From contig NZ_CP149817.1 of NCBI RefSeq assembly GCF_037935975.1, forward strand, positions 5,146,001 to 5,210,000: a stretch of 64,000 bases of DNA. The letters run 5' to 3'. The notes below the pieces were generated by a model. It ran no database searches. It saw nothing but the letters and a program-made list of their open reading frames with translations, and was not told the origin of the DNA. Both the position numbers and the translations under genes were made by a program. Source of the stretch: Teredinibacter turnerae (lineage in GTDB: Bacteria > Pseudomonadota > Gammaproteobacteria > Pseudomonadales > Cellvibrionaceae). Below, piece after piece: positions 1 through 9,498 of this stretch (position 1 is the first letter of the stretch; the number at the start of each line of letters is the position of its first letter).

Positions 1-457
1 GCGGCGTAGCCCGTTTAAGAAAGAGCGTGTAAATCACCGCATAACCCAGTAAGGAGGCGAGAGTCAGCCATGCGGTCAGAGCATTAATAAAGCTGCTCAG
101 TATCCAGAGGCCTGCACCACCCAGTAATGCCGAGAATAATAATGCGTTAGCTGGTGCAATACGCCCATTGGCTATGGGCCGGTGAAAAGTCCGCGCCATT
201 TTTACGTCCACGTGGCGGTCCACCAAGTGATTAACGGCCGCAGCGGCGCCGGCACACAAACCAATCCCAAGATTGCCCAGTACCAGTAGCCACAGCGGTG
301 CCGGGGACGGTGTGGCGAGCAGCATACCGATGAGAGATGTTAGCAGCATTAACATCACGACTTTCGGTTTGGTCAGCTCGTAATAATCCCGCCAGGGTAA
401 TGCGGTGGTGATCGCCTGCGTTGCTTTGTCGATTTCTGATCTAATGATTAACGCCAT
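1..457 (-). CDS. cyoE: Protohaem IX farnesyltransferase (haem O synthase), N-terminal part
   Basis: Transfers a farnesyl group to haem B to make haem O, the step before haem A in building the aa3 oxidase encoded just upstream. The visible 152 residues start at ATG 457 ([11 protein letters not shown]) and contain the UbiA-family signature [19 protein letters not shown], with the Asp-rich prenyl-diphosphate/Mg-binding segment, flanked by hydrophobic helices. The gene runs off the left edge of the window, so the C-terminal half is not visible. It overlaps the end of ctaA by 17 bases, which suggests translational coupling within the cox cluster. The family call is from the motif; the symbol could equally be ctaB. 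Confidence 0.93.
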   Translation of the reverse strand, partial: MALIIRSEIDKATQAITTALPWRDYYELTKPKVVMLMLLTSLIGMLLATPSPAPLWLLVLGNLGIGLCAGAAAAVNHLVDRHVDVKMARTFHRPIANGRIAPANALLFSALLGGAGLWILSSFINALTAWLTLASLLGYAVIYTLFLKRATP

Positions 458-1712
458 AATTTTTCGCCCAAGCCCGGTGATTTAATGCGACCAACATCAG
501 CAATAGCACAGCACCACCGGCGTTGTGTGCCACCGCAACCGCAAGTGGTAATGACAGTAGTACGTTGCTGACACCCAAAGAAATTTGCAGCCCCAAAGCC
601 GCGATAAGCATGGCAGCCCAGCGACGCAAAATTGTTTCGCCCGTACGCCACAGCAATCCACAGAGCAACAGCACAGCCACAGTTACAACCACCGCACCAA
701 GCCGATGTGCAAGATGGATTGCGATTCTGCCTTCCGCTTCCAACTGCCCGCCAAGATAATTGGGCCCCACGGATTGCAGCATATTAAACCCGTGACGAAA
801 GTCCGCCACTGGCCACCATTGATTTTGGCATCGAGGAAAATCCGGACACGCCAGTGCGGCATAGTTTGATGTGGTCCAACCACCAAGCCCCACCTGTAAA
901 ATCACACAACCCAGTGCAATGCCCGCCAGCAACCGCAAATTTTTAAGGCAGCCAGGACTCAGGGTAACGCCAGCCTTGCGCCAACCCCAACCAGCGCAAT
1001 ACTGTAACCCGCAAGACTGTAACAACAGCCAAATCACTGAAAGCGTGGCGAAGCCGCCAAGTAAATGCGCGGTGACAACTTGTGGCCATAGTTTTAACGT
1101 AACCGTCCACATGCCAAAAAAGCCCTGCGCTATCACCATTCCCGCAAGAAGTGCGTTAAAACACAGTTCCGTTGCCCGCCCTTTGTATTTGCGCCAGAGC
1201 TGACTGAGCAGAACAAAGTAGCCACTAAATATGAGTAGAACAGGGATATCCATCACCGTGCCAAGAAAAATGCGGGCGAACAAACTCGCAAGTAATATTG
1301 CTAAAGCCACAGAAAAATACATGCGCAATGGCGATGGGGTGCGACGGCAGGCTAGAACAAACAGCACTAAAATCACCATGCCTAAAGACGATGCTAACAG
1401 TCGGTGAAGTTGTTCAGGCCAGGTTTTGTGTACTTCAACCGGGGTTGCAGAAAACTTTTCGTTGGCGGCGGTGATTTCGTGATGCTCGTTGGGCACCCAC
1501 ACGTGGCCGTAACAGGTGGGCCAGTCAGGGCAACCGAGACCAGCATCTGCCAGGCGGGTAAATGCACCTAGGGTAACCACCGCTAACGCCAGAGCAAACG
1601 CTAACCCGCACAAAATCACAAACAACTGTGTGCTTCTGGTCGTGGGACTTTGGGTTTGCTTAGCTCGCCGATGTAATTGCGTCGACGTGGTGAGCGTTGT
1701 GATCGTGCTCAT
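441..1712 (-). CDS. ctaA: Haem A synthase (COX15/CtaA family)
   Basis: Inner-membrane monooxygenase that oxidises the C8 methyl of haem O to give haem A for cytochrome c oxidase. The 423 residues form about eight membrane helices. The family cysteine pair is visible as [10 protein letters not shown] (Cys61, Cys67), and a second pair lies in [10 protein letters not shown]. Conserved haem-ligand regions include [10 protein letters not shown] (His103) and IHLAHRLGA. The start ATG overlaps the stop of the upstream membrane-protein gene by four bases (ATGA), so it is probably translationally coupled. The N-terminal ~28 residues are Ser/Thr-rich and precede the first helix. Length is somewhat above the roughly 340-390 residues usual for proteobacterial members. 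Confidence 0.93.
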   Translation of the reverse strand: MSTITTLTTSTQLHRRAKQTQSPTTRSTQLFVILCGLAFALALAVVTLGAFTRLADAGLGCPDWPTCYGHVWVPNEHHEITAANEKFSATPVEVHKTWPEQLHRLLASSLGMVILVLFVLACRRTPSPLRMYFSVALAILLASLFARIFLGTVMDIPVLLIFSGYFVLLSQLWRKYKGRATELCFNALLAGMVIAQGFFGMWTVTLKLWPQVVTAHLLGGFATLSVIWLLLQSCGLQYCAGWGWRKAGVTLSPGCLKNLRLLAGIALGCVILQVGLGGWTTSNYAALACPDFPRCQNQWWPVADFRHGFNMLQSVGPNYLGGQLEAEGRIAIHLAHRLGAVVVTVAVLLLCGLLWRTGETILRRWAAMLIAALGLQISLGVSNVLLSLPLAVAVAHNAGGAVLLLMLVALNHRAWAKNYGVNH

Positions 1713-2362
1713 TGCTGGTAGTCAATGCTGAATTTCAGCGCGCGCTTTAGATCTTTTAATAGAGCCCCTCCGGGTATATCGGCCGCGTATTCCATCATCG
1801 CGTAGCCTTCCTGATCAACCAACAAATAACGGGAAGTTAACTGCGCAGAGTCGAGAACTTGGTTTTCGTGGACACCAGCGGACCGCAACCAGGACTGCCA
1901 TTGCGCGACGGGTACCGAAACTATTTTTAAACGTGGGTGTGCCTCACGTAATTGTTCCAGACGATCCAGACCGGCGGTTCCTTCCAGATTTATCGCAACA
2001 CGCTCCAGGCGATCACTTTTTTCGCCGAGACGAATATGCACTTGCCGTGTGGTGTATAAATTACGGGTGCACAAATTATCGCTGCAGCGACTGTCTACAG
2101 GTAACAGCAATCGCCATTTTTTCTCGCGCGCTATCGCTTGCATAAATTCAGGGGCATCAGCTGTCAGAAGCGCGTTCACATTCACCGGCTGCGGCAACAG
2201 CCTGCCCGAATTTACCGTGTGTTCAGGCAAACCAACGCCAGTAAAAAATACTGTGTAAGCGGCGACAATGGGCAATAGCGCGACCAGTGTAAGCCATAGT
2301 GGAACCCAGGATTTACCCGACGAAACACTGCGGGGAATATCAGTCTCGATAGCGCTGGTCAT
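1709..2362 (-). CDS. Single-pass membrane protein of the cox cluster, function unknown
   Basis: A 217-residue protein with one N-terminal membrane helix (about residues 20-40, WVPLWLTLVALLPIVAAY) and a soluble periplasmic part containing SRCSDNLCTRNLY, a Cys pair five residues apart. Proteins in this position of Pseudomonas-type cox clusters, between SURF1 and ctaA, are annotated as hypothetical. The context suggests a role in oxidase assembly, and the Cys pair would suit a redox or copper role, but that is inference. I chose the ATG at 2362 because GGAG lies just before it; a longer frame to 2425 would overlap SURF1 by 86 bases. With the chosen start the overlaps are 23 bases with SURF1 and 4 with ctaA. 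Confidence 0.75.
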   Translation of the reverse strand: MTSAIETDIPRSVSSGKSWVPLWLTLVALLPIVAAYTVFFTGVGLPEHTVNSGRLLPQPVNVNALLTADAPEFMQAIAREKKWRLLLPVDSRCSDNLCTRNLYTTRQVHIRLGEKSDRLERVAINLEGTAGLDRLEQLREAHPRLKIVSVPVAQWQSWLRSAGVHENQVLDSAQLTSRYLLVDQEGYAMMEYAADIPGGALLKDLKRALKFSIDYQQ

Positions 2363-3116
2363 AAGCTTCTCCACTATTCGGCGATTGCTCTGGATTAGGC
2401 GATTGCTCTGGCATGCGACGCACACTGCTTATCAGCCACAACACCAGCAACGCTGCAGCCATGGCAAACCATTGCACTGCATAGGCACGATGACGCGCAG
2501 GCGGCATATTGATTGGCTGCCACATTACGCTAAATGCCCCTGGGCTGGTGCGATCAAGCTGTAGCTCGAAGGGCAGCAGAGTGACACCGCTAACACCGTA
2601 TACACGCGACATAAATTCCGTATCGATCTCGAGTAAACGTTGTGGCCAGGAATCCGTTTCCTGTTGCTCGCCAATAAACGCAGAATCACTCGGTTTGCGT
2701 AAATTTCCGGTCACGGTTACCTCAGCAGTTGGCAGTACGATTTCCGGGTTTATATTTCGATACGCATTTGCCGGCACCCAGCCAGCGTTTACCACTAACC
2801 AGTCACCCGCGCTGGTTTTGAAAGGCGCAATTACCTGATATCCCATCGCTCCCTGGTATACCTTGTTTTCCAGTAGCCAGTACCGTTGCGTATCGAAATG
2901 GCCTTGTGCAAAAACCCGCCGTAACGGGTTCGTTTGGTCTAAAATCTCACGATAGTCGACAGCGACTTGCGCCTGCGCTATTTGCCATTGAGCTTCGAGA
3001 CTGGCCTTCTCGTCGGCGCGCTGCAATTGCCAATAACCCAACACGATCAGCAACGGGAACACCAGCGCACAAACGATGGTCAAACGAGCTGACCAGACAA
3101 ATCTCAGCTGTCCCAT
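2340..3116 (-). CDS. SURF1 family cytochrome c oxidase assembly protein
   Basis: SURF1 proteins help insert haem A into oxidase subunit I. The 258 residues show the expected architecture: an N-terminal membrane helix (about 10-30, followed by GYWQLQRADEK, a family hallmark), a periplasmic domain with YWLLENKVYQGAMGYQV and LVVNAGWVPA, and a C-terminal helix (about 213-230, WFAMAAALLVLWLI) preceded by YAVQWF. The Pro/Asn-rich tail contains the short tandem repeat PEQSPNPEQSPN. It lies in the cox cluster but is separated from coxC by an opposite-strand gene, so it probably has its own promoter around 3117-3152. Confidence 0.9.
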   Translation of the reverse strand: MGQLRFVWSARLTIVCALVFPLLIVLGYWQLQRADEKASLEAQWQIAQAQVAVDYREILDQTNPLRRVFAQGHFDTQRYWLLENKVYQGAMGYQVIAPFKTSAGDWLVVNAGWVPANAYRNINPEIVLPTAEVTVTGNLRKPSDSAFIGEQQETDSWPQRLLEIDTEFMSRVYGVSGVTLLPFELQLDRTSPGAFSVMWQPINMPPARHRAYAVQWFAMAAALLVLWLISSVRRMPEQSPNPEQSPNSGEAYDQRYRD

Positions 3117-3152
3117 AACACATCTGCTGCATTACCACGGAGGTCGCAAGGC

Positions 3153-3416
3153 ATGAGCCCAACGGTGTTAAAAATTATTGTGGTAGTGCTGTTACTGGCT
3201 GTCATCGCAAGTCTCACCAGTGGTTTAGTTTTTTTGTTGCGCGATTCTGGCAATACGTCTGCCAAACGTACGCTCTATACTTTGGGTATTCGCGTTGCGT
3301 TGGCTACCGCGCTTCTCGCCACCATCGGCTATGGTATTCACTCCGGCAAGCTAGGCAATACCGCGCCCTGGGCACATTCGGCCACACCGACCGCATCCTC
3401 ACCAAAAACCCCATAA
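3153..3416 (+). CDS. DUF2909-type twin-helix membrane protein
   Basis: An 87-residue protein with two hydrophobic helices (about residues 6-28 and 46-65) separated by a short polar loop (RDSGNTSAKRTL). This matches the small DUF2909 family commonly found, in opposite orientation, between coxC and SURF1 in Pseudomonas-like cox clusters. Biochemical function is unknown; position alone suggests a link to oxidase assembly. The gene is divergent from SURF1 with 36 bases between the starts and convergent with coxC with only 5 bases between the stops, so no terminator fits between them. Confidence 0.8.
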   Translation: MSPTVLKIIVVVLLLAVIASLTSGLVFLLRDSGNTSAKRTLYTLGIRVALATALLATIGYGIHSGKLGNTAPWAHSATPTASSPKTP

Positions 3417-3421
3417 GCGCA

Positions 3422-4345
3422 CTAGCCAAGCACATACACAAAAATAAACAGCGCAACCCACACCACGTCCACAAAATGCCAGTACCAACTGGACGCTTCA
3501 AAACCAAAACAATTATCGTGAGTAAAATGCCCTTTGCTCACAGAACGCAGCAACTGGACCAACAACATAAACGTGCCCATGGTGACATGCAGACCGTGAA
3601 AGCCCGTCAGCATAAAAAAGGTCGCACCGTAAATCCCCGCATTCAATGTTAAGCCCATGTGCTGATATGCGTGCATATATTCTTCAAACTGCAATATCAG
3701 AAACACAAAACCAAGCAAAACGGTGATAGCGAGAAATAAATTAAACTGTTTTTTGTTATTGTTTTTCAGTCCCGTATGCGCAATATGCACTGTTACACTG
3801 GAGCAGAGCAGGACAGCCGTGTTCCAGAATGGCAACCAACTCGCCCAGCCGGTTAAACCCGGATTACTCATGCTTTCATCGGGGCCAACCATCCGGGCGG
3901 CGTCATTGTTGGCGACCATATCCGGCGTGGTCATGAGCGGCCATTGCGCTTCGAAGTTATTCCAGAGCAACTCGCTTGTAGGGCCGTTTGAAAGTTCTGG
4001 CAGCGCAATATTGCGTATATACCAAAGCGCGCCGAAAAACGCGGAAAAGAACATAACCTCCGAGAAAATAAACCAGCCCATGCCCCAGACGTAACTGCGT
4101 TTTAATTGCGCGTTGTTAAGCCCTTGTATATTTTCGTTAATAACCGCAGAGAACCAAATAAACAACACCGTACACAAAAGTAATATGCCGCATATAAACA
4201 AGGTGGGGCCATTGCCATTCATGTTCGCCTGCAGCTGGTTTAACCAACTACCTAGCCCGTAGACTGTCAGAAACAATCCTACAGATGCTGCAAACGGCAA
4301 CTTGCTTTGCGCGGGGACGTAGTACACATCAATTTTCTGTTCCAT
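3422..4345 (-). CDS. ctaE: Cytochrome c oxidase subunit III
   Basis: Core membrane subunit III of the haem-copper oxidase, needed for stability and proton uptake in subunit I. The 307 residues contain seven hydrophobic helices and the family segments FFSAFFGALWY, LTGFHGLHVTMGT and SSWYWHFVDVVWVALFIFVY at the C terminus. Between helices there is a soluble insert (roughly residues 118-165) that is common in the longer gammaproteobacterial versions. The start ATG lies 26 bases after the ctaG stop, and the gene is read with ctaG, coxA and coxB as one operon. Often named coxC or cox3. Confidence 0.96.
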   Translation of the reverse strand: MEQKIDVYYVPAQSKLPFAASVGLFLTVYGLGSWLNQLQANMNGNGPTLFICGILLLCTVLFIWFSAVINENIQGLNNAQLKRSYVWGMGWFIFSEVMFFSAFFGALWYIRNIALPELSNGPTSELLWNNFEAQWPLMTTPDMVANNDAARMVGPDESMSNPGLTGWASWLPFWNTAVLLCSSVTVHIAHTGLKNNNKKQFNLFLAITVLLGFVFLILQFEEYMHAYQHMGLTLNAGIYGATFFMLTGFHGLHVTMGTFMLLVQLLRSVSKGHFTHDNCFGFEASSWYWHFVDVVWVALFIFVYVLG

Positions 4346-4371
4346 AAGGATGGTTCCGCAATGTCGCCCAA

Positions 4372-4992
4372 CTAAGGGCTGTGGGCAATTAAGTGCGTCG
4401 TGTCCGCCGTGCGCACCGACTGCAACTGTCGACTTTTTTCCGCCACCGCCTGCGGTGAACTCGCGGTTACATCGAACAGGGTATAACTTAAAATAATGGT
4501 ATTAATCGCTTTAGGCAGCGCCTGGTCTACCACAAACAACAAGCCTAAATTCGCGGCTTCGCCCGGCCCTAATGCCTGTTGGTTAAAACAAAAACACGCC
4601 ATTTTATGGAAGTAATCCGTTGCATTATGCGGCACCATACTGGGCACTGCTTGCCCCACCATAATATTTGCGGTGGGGTTTTGCGCAAAAAAGTGGGTAA
4701 CGATCTGCTCTCCAGGATGTACCTTTAGCGAGAAATCTGCGGGCGTAAATTGCCAGGGCATATTGTCATTTTTCGCGCTGACAAAGCGCACAGTCACTTG
4801 CCGACTGGTGTCTACAACTGCCGCGACCGCCGTTGCCTGGCCGCGGGTTTTACCGTTCAAGCCGGTGAGATCACAAAACAAGGTATAGAGCGGCGGCATC
4901 ACCAAAGTGGCAAATAAAAACATACCGACCACCAGGGTTACCGACCTGCCAATCGAGCGTGCAATCCCTTGTTCCTCGCGCGAGTCGCTCAT
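4372..4992 (-). CDS. ctaG: Cytochrome c oxidase assembly protein, copper delivery (Cox11)
   Basis: Membrane-anchored copper chaperone that delivers Cu to the CuB site of subunit I. One N-terminal helix (about residues 17-39) is followed by a periplasmic immunoglobulin-like domain. The copper-binding motif is plain: MACFCFNQQ with Cys133 and Cys135, plus the helix-proximal Cys40 (LYTLFCDLTG). The 206-residue length is typical. It lies between coxA and coxC, the standard place for this gene, with intergenic gaps of 34 and 26 bases. Confidence 0.95.
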   Translation of the reverse strand: MSDSREEQGIARSIGRSVTLVVGMFLFATLVMPPLYTLFCDLTGLNGKTRGQATAVAAVVDTSRQVTVRFVSAKNDNMPWQFTPADFSLKVHPGEQIVTHFFAQNPTANIMVGQAVPSMVPHNATDYFHKMACFCFNQQALGPGEAANLGLLFVVDQALPKAINTIILSYTLFDVTASSPQAVAEKSRQLQSVRTADTTHLIAHSP

Positions 4993-5026
4993 AGGTCAAT
5001 CCCCATTTCTATCTGGCCGCTCGTCA

Positions 5027-6610
5027 TTACGGGGTGCCCGCAACCAGATGGGCATCGTCATCCGGGACGTCCGGCGGTCGTGTAAAAGTGTGATAAGGCG
5101 CAGGCGAAGGTACCGTCCATTCCAATCCGTGGGAGGCTTCCCACACCTCAGAGGTCGCTTTGCGCCCAACCACAATCGTTTTAATCACGTTGTATAAAAA
5201 GAGCACTTGGGCTGCGCCAAAAAGAAATGCGCCCACCGATGAAATCATATTCCAGTCAGCCCACAGTGGGTTGTAATCGGGAATACGTCTGGGCATGCCC
5301 GCCAGCCCGGAGAAATGCATCGGGAAAAACGTGACGTTCAAGCCGATAAAAGCAATCCAGAAATGGACTTTGCCCATCAGTTCGTCGTACATATGCCCGG
5401 TCCATTTCGGCAACCAGTAATACACCGCCGCCGTAATCGAAAAAATTGCACCGGGCACCAAAACATAATGAAAATGCGCGACCACAAAATAGGTATCGTG
5501 GTATTGAAAGTCTGCAGGCGCCATAGCCAGCATAAGCCCGGAAAAGCCACCGATGGTAAATAAAATAACGAAAGCGATGGCAAATAGCATCGGGGTTTCA
5601 AATGTCATCGAGCCGCGAAACATCGTCGTCACCCAGTTAAATACTTTTACCCCCGTAGGCACTGCGATCAGCATGGTCGCGTACATAAAAACCATCTCAC
5701 CAAATAACGGCATGCCTACCGTAAACATGTGGTGCGCCCACACAATAAAACTGAGAAACGCGATAGACGCCGTGGCATAAACCATAGAGCTGTAGCCAAA
5801 TAACGGCTTGCGGGCAAAGGTGGGAATAATGGCAGAGACAATGCCAAACGCTGGCAGAATCATAATGTAGACTTCGGGGTGACCGAAAAACCAGAAAACG
5901 TGCTGAAACAATACCGGGTCACCCCCGCCCGCCGCATCAAAAAAGCTGGTATCGAAGTGAATATCCATCAGCATCATGGTGACCACCCCCGCCAAAACCG
6001 GCATCACCGCAATAAGTAAATAGGCGGTGATCAGCCAGGTCCACACGAACAGGGGCATTTTCATCATGGTCATGCCCTGCGCCCGCATATTTAAAATAGT
6101 CGCAATTATATTGATCGCCCCCATTATCGAAGACGCGCCCATAATATGTATGGCAAAAATAAAAAACGTGACCGAAGCCGGTGCGTAGGTGGTGGAGAGC
6201 GGAGCGTAAAACGTCCAGCCGAAATTAGGCGCGCCACCTTCCATAAATAAGGTGGATATCAACATCGCAAACGCAAAAGGTAATATCCAGAAGCTCCAGT
6301 TGTTCATGCGTGGCAGCGCCATATCCGGTGCGCCTATCATCATCGGTATCATCCAATTGGCCAGCCCCACGAACGCGGGCATCACTGCACCAAACACCAT
6401 GATTAAGCCGTGCAAGGTCGTCATCTGATTAAAAAAATTGGGTTCGACGATTTGCAGCCCAGGTTGAAAAAGTTCAGCGCGAATTACCAGGGCGAACATG
6501 CCGCCAATAAAAAACATCGCGAATGAAAACCACAAATACATGGAACCTATATCTTTGTGATTGGTGGTGTATAACCAGCGGGAAAAGCCTGGAGCCGGAC
6601 CGTGTGCCAT
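5027..6610 (-). CDS. ctaD: Cytochrome c oxidase subunit I, aa3 type
   Basis: Catalytic subunit reducing O2 to water and pumping protons. The 527 residues contain twelve predicted helices and all key ligands: His67 (TLHGL) and His381 for the low-spin haem, His244 with Tyr248 in FFGHPEVY (CuB ligand and cross-linked tyrosine), His293/His294 in WAHHMF (CuB), and His379 in AHFHYV (high-spin haem). K- and D-channel regions appear intact. It is preceded by coxB with a 12-base gap and followed by ctaG. Also called coxA. Nothing unusual is seen beyond normal A-family features. Confidence 0.97.
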   Translation of the reverse strand: MAHGPAPGFSRWLYTTNHKDIGSMYLWFSFAMFFIGGMFALVIRAELFQPGLQIVEPNFFNQMTTLHGLIMVFGAVMPAFVGLANWMIPMMIGAPDMALPRMNNWSFWILPFAFAMLISTLFMEGGAPNFGWTFYAPLSTTYAPASVTFFIFAIHIMGASSIMGAINIIATILNMRAQGMTMMKMPLFVWTWLITAYLLIAVMPVLAGVVTMMLMDIHFDTSFFDAAGGGDPVLFQHVFWFFGHPEVYIMILPAFGIVSAIIPTFARKPLFGYSSMVYATASIAFLSFIVWAHHMFTVGMPLFGEMVFMYATMLIAVPTGVKVFNWVTTMFRGSMTFETPMLFAIAFVILFTIGGFSGLMLAMAPADFQYHDTYFVVAHFHYVLVPGAIFSITAAVYYWLPKWTGHMYDELMGKVHFWIAFIGLNVTFFPMHFSGLAGMPRRIPDYNPLWADWNMISSVGAFLFGAAQVLFLYNVIKTIVVGRKATSEVWEASHGLEWTVPSPAPYHTFTRPPDVPDDDAHLVAGTP

Positions 6611-6622
6611 GGGTGGATCTCC

Positions 6623-7762
6623 CTATTGGTTTTGGGTGAAGTTAACGACGTCGATCGGCTGCAGGCTGTCGCCCATATTGTTGCCAAAGGCGTTGCGTTG
6701 GTAAGTAATAACAGCGGCGATTTCCACCGGTGTAAGTTGATCTGCAAAGGCTTGCATGGCGGTACCAGGCACACCGTGAATAATTGTTGCCAGGTGTGTT
6801 TCCAACACGCCAGTTGCGACTTTACTGCCCGCAATCGCCGGGAAAACACCGGGTACACCAGCGCCGTTAGGCTGATGACACGCCGCGCAGCGCGCGTTGT
6901 AAACGCTCTCGCCCTGGCTATAAAGCTCATCAAAACTTAAATGCTGCTTCGCCGCTTCAGCCACCGCTAATGCCGCCAGGCGCTGCTCGCCCAGCCAGGC
7001 ATCGAATTCCGCTTGGGGGACAGCTTTCACCACTATCGGCATAAAGCCATGGTCCTTCCCGCACAGTTCCGCACACTGGCCACGAAAAACGCCGGGCTCC
7101 TCCACAAACGTCCAGCTTTCATTGATATAACCGGGGATGGCATCGCGTTTAACCGCTAACTGCGGCACCCACCAGCTGTGGATCACGTCGGCGGCCGTTA
7201 CCAGAAATCGCACCTTTTTGCCGACAGGAATAATCAGGGGGTTATCCACATCGCGCAGATAATCTGTGGATTTTTCTTTCGGGCCATAAATTTGATTGCG
7301 CGAGGCGTCGCTCAGGTTGGAATAAAAACTTACTTCTTCGCCCAGGTATTCGTATTTCCACTTCCACTGATAACCGGTGACTAGAATGTCGAGGTCAGCG
7401 TCTTCGGTATCGTAAAGTTGTTTCAGGGTGGATGTGGCCGGTACGGCCATAAAAATAAGAATAAGTAGCGGGATCGCTGTCCAGATGATTTCCAGCGTGG
7501 TGCTTTCATGGAAATTTGCCGCTTTTGCACCCATGCTTTTGCGATGCATCGCCATGGAATAAAACATGACGCCAAACACCACAACGCCAATACCAATGCA
7601 CCAGAATAAAATGGTCATGTGCAGACCGTAGACATTGTGGCTGACGTCTGTCACCCCTTTCGTCATGTTTAGCGGCCACTCGCCCGCGGCAACACCATAG
7701 GATGCTACTGCGAGCACGACGCTGGAGGTCCACGCAAACCAACGCGAGGAAAGTTTTAACAT
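6623..7762 (-). CDS. coxB: Cytochrome c oxidase subunit II with fused C-terminal cytochrome c domain
   Basis: First gene of the oxidase operon. It has a signal peptide (about 1-26), two membrane helices (about 48-70 and 92-112) and a cupredoxin domain with the CuA ligands His195, Cys230, Cys234, His238 and Met241 (GQCAELCGKDHGFMP). After an Ala-rich linker comes a complete class I cytochrome c domain with haem site CAACH (Cys292, Cys295, His296) and probable axial Met336 (GTAMQAF). At 379 residues it is longer than plain subunit II because of the fusion, which makes this a caa3-like enzyme that can take electrons through its own haem. The family and ligands are directly visible; the caa3 label is inference. 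Confidence 0.96.
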   Translation of the reverse strand: MLKLSSRWFAWTSSVVLAVASYGVAAGEWPLNMTKGVTDVSHNVYGLHMTILFWCIGIGVVVFGVMFYSMAMHRKSMGAKAANFHESTTLEIIWTAIPLLILIFMAVPATSTLKQLYDTEDADLDILVTGYQWKWKYEYLGEEVSFYSNLSDASRNQIYGPKEKSTDYLRDVDNPLIIPVGKKVRFLVTAADVIHSWWVPQLAVKRDAIPGYINESWTFVEEPGVFRGQCAELCGKDHGFMPIVVKAVPQAEFDAWLGEQRLAALAVAEAAKQHLSFDELYSQGESVYNARCAACHQPNGAGVPGVFPAIAGSKVATGVLETHLATIIHGVPGTAMQAFADQLTPVEIAAVITYQRNAFGNNMGDSLQPIDVVNFTQNQ

Positions 7763-7982
7763 CGCCCTTTCTCCATTATTGAAATAGTGTGGGTCTGCTA
7801 AATCTTTCCGGAACTGCGCTAAATCGATGCAATGATCCGAAAATGCAGCGCGGTGAATGCCGCGTTAGTTGAGTATAAACAAGGCTTATCCTTATATCTA
7901 AGTGCTTTTGGTTACTTTGTAATCACCGAGAAATAGCGATTCTGCATAATTAATCAAACTACTGGCGCCAAATAGTACAAAC

Positions 7983-9326
7983 ATGCGTTTAAACCATTTT
8001 TCATTTTTTTCGTTGCCCCACCGTCAGGCGTATGCCCTCGCCTGGCCCATGATTCTCAGCAACATTTCCTCCCCGCTTATCGGTATGGCAGACACCGCCA
8101 TGCTGGGTCACCTGGATTCCTCTCTCTACTTAGGCTCAGTGGCGATTGGCACCAACGTGCTGGCATTCTTGTTTTGGATGTTTAATTTTTTGCGCATGAG
8201 CACCACCAGTTTTGTTGCTCGCGCCATCGGTGCAAACGACCACGCCACCTTGTTAGTCCAACTGGGCCAGAGCCTGCTGATGGCCTGTTCTCTAGGGGTT
8301 ATTCTGCTCCTGGCGCAAGGGGTTATTCTGCCTTTCGCCCTCCAACTGATGGCACCAGATACCCAGATCGCAGCGCTCGCCCGCGAATACCTGCATATCC
8401 GCCTGTTCGCAGCGCCGGCTGTCTTTGTTACCTTCGTACTGATGGGCTTTTTTATTGGCTTGCAAAACGCGCGTGTACCACTGGTCATTACTTTTGTGGC
8501 TAACGGTCTGAACATTGGCTTGGATTTTGTTTTCATTGTTCTGAACGATTGGGCAAGCGCAGGCGCTGCCTGGGCGTCGCTGTGTGCAGAGTGGTCAGCG
8601 TGTTTGCTCGCCGTTGCATTTGCCTGGCGCCCCCTGAAAGCGCTGCTGAACAAACACCCTGCACTGAGTCTCACCATGCTGTTTCGTGTGCAGGATTGGC
8701 GAAACCTGGCTCGCTTGAATGGCGACCTCCTCGTGCGCACCAGCCTGTTGTTACTGGTGTTTAATTTTTTCACTGCACAGAGCGGCCATTTGGGGCCAGA
8801 AATTCTCGCCGCCAACGCAATACTTATGCAATTGGTGCTGCTGCAGTCTTTTGGCCTGGATGGCTACGCCCATGCGGTTGAAGCCATGGGAGCCAAGGCG
8901 CTGGGCGGGCGCGATCTAAAGCGGTTTTTTGCCGCCTGTGCGGCGTCCACTTTCGCGGCAATCGCGCTGGCGTTGGCGGTCACCCTGTTTTTCGCAATCG
9001 GCAAACAACCATTAATTGCGATGTTTACCGATCTCCCCGGGGTTGCCGACACGGTGAGCCAGTACTACGGTTGGCTGCTGTTTATTCCACTGGTGAGTGT
9101 GTGGACCTATCTGCTAGATGGTATTTTTATAGGCTCTGGCCACACGCAGCTTATGCGAAACGCCATGCTGGTATGTGTGTTCTGCGGGTTCGTGCCGCTC
9201 TGGTTCTTCACACGTGGTTACGAAAATCACGGTCTCTGGTTGAGTTTTACAACCTTTAACTTTTTGCGCGGGGCAAGCCTGGCAATCGCCTTCTATACTC
9301 TAACGGCGAGGCACAAATGGTTTTAA
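7983..9326 (+). CDS. MATE family efflux transporter (DinF-like)
   Basis: A 447-residue, 12-helix inner-membrane antiporter. The N terminus (YALAWPMILSNISSPLIGMADTAMLGHL) and the segment FNFLRMSTTSFVARAIGAND are characteristic of the DinF branch of the multidrug and toxic-compound extrusion family, which exports cationic compounds with Na+ or H+. Two homologous six-helix halves can be traced (about 15-210 and 245-440). It is divergent from the cox operon across a 220-base intergenic region. Substrate cannot be read from the sequence. An imperfect stem-loop follows the stop codon. Confidence 0.9.
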   Translation: MRLNHFSFFSLPHRQAYALAWPMILSNISSPLIGMADTAMLGHLDSSLYLGSVAIGTNVLAFLFWMFNFLRMSTTSFVARAIGANDHATLLVQLGQSLLMACSLGVILLLAQGVILPFALQLMAPDTQIAALAREYLHIRLFAAPAVFVTFVLMGFFIGLQNARVPLVITFVANGLNIGLDFVFIVLNDWASAGAAWASLCAEWSACLLAVAFAWRPLKALLNKHPALSLTMLFRVQDWRNLARLNGDLLVRTSLLLLVFNFFTAQSGHLGPEILAANAILMQLVLLQSFGLDGYAHAVEAMGAKALGGRDLKRFFAACAASTFAAIALALAVTLFFAIGKQPLIAMFTDLPGVADTVSQYYGWLLFIPLVSVWTYLLDGIFIGSGHTQLMRNAMLVCVFCGFVPLWFFTRGYENHGLWLSFTTFNFLRGASLAIAFYTLTARHKWF

Positions 9327-9340
9327 GAGGTGATCTCCGT

Positions 9341-9367
9341 TGCCACCAACAGGGGGGTTGGGTGGCA
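9341..9367 (+). terminator. Stem-loop after the MATE gene
   Basis: TGCCACCAAC (9341-9350) pairs with GTTGGGTGGCA (9357-9367) with one bulged base. It begins 15 bases after the stop codon. There is no run of T after it, so termination is only a guess. Confidence 0.4.
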
Positions 9368-9498
9368 GGTTCCACTGTAATAAGCCACAGATGGCTGAGT
9401 TAATTGCTATCTATGATGGCGCAAATCTTCTCCTATACTGAGACAGGTTGATACGGTGCTGACCGGCTTCACCCTTATTTCCGAAGTGTCAGTTTGTC

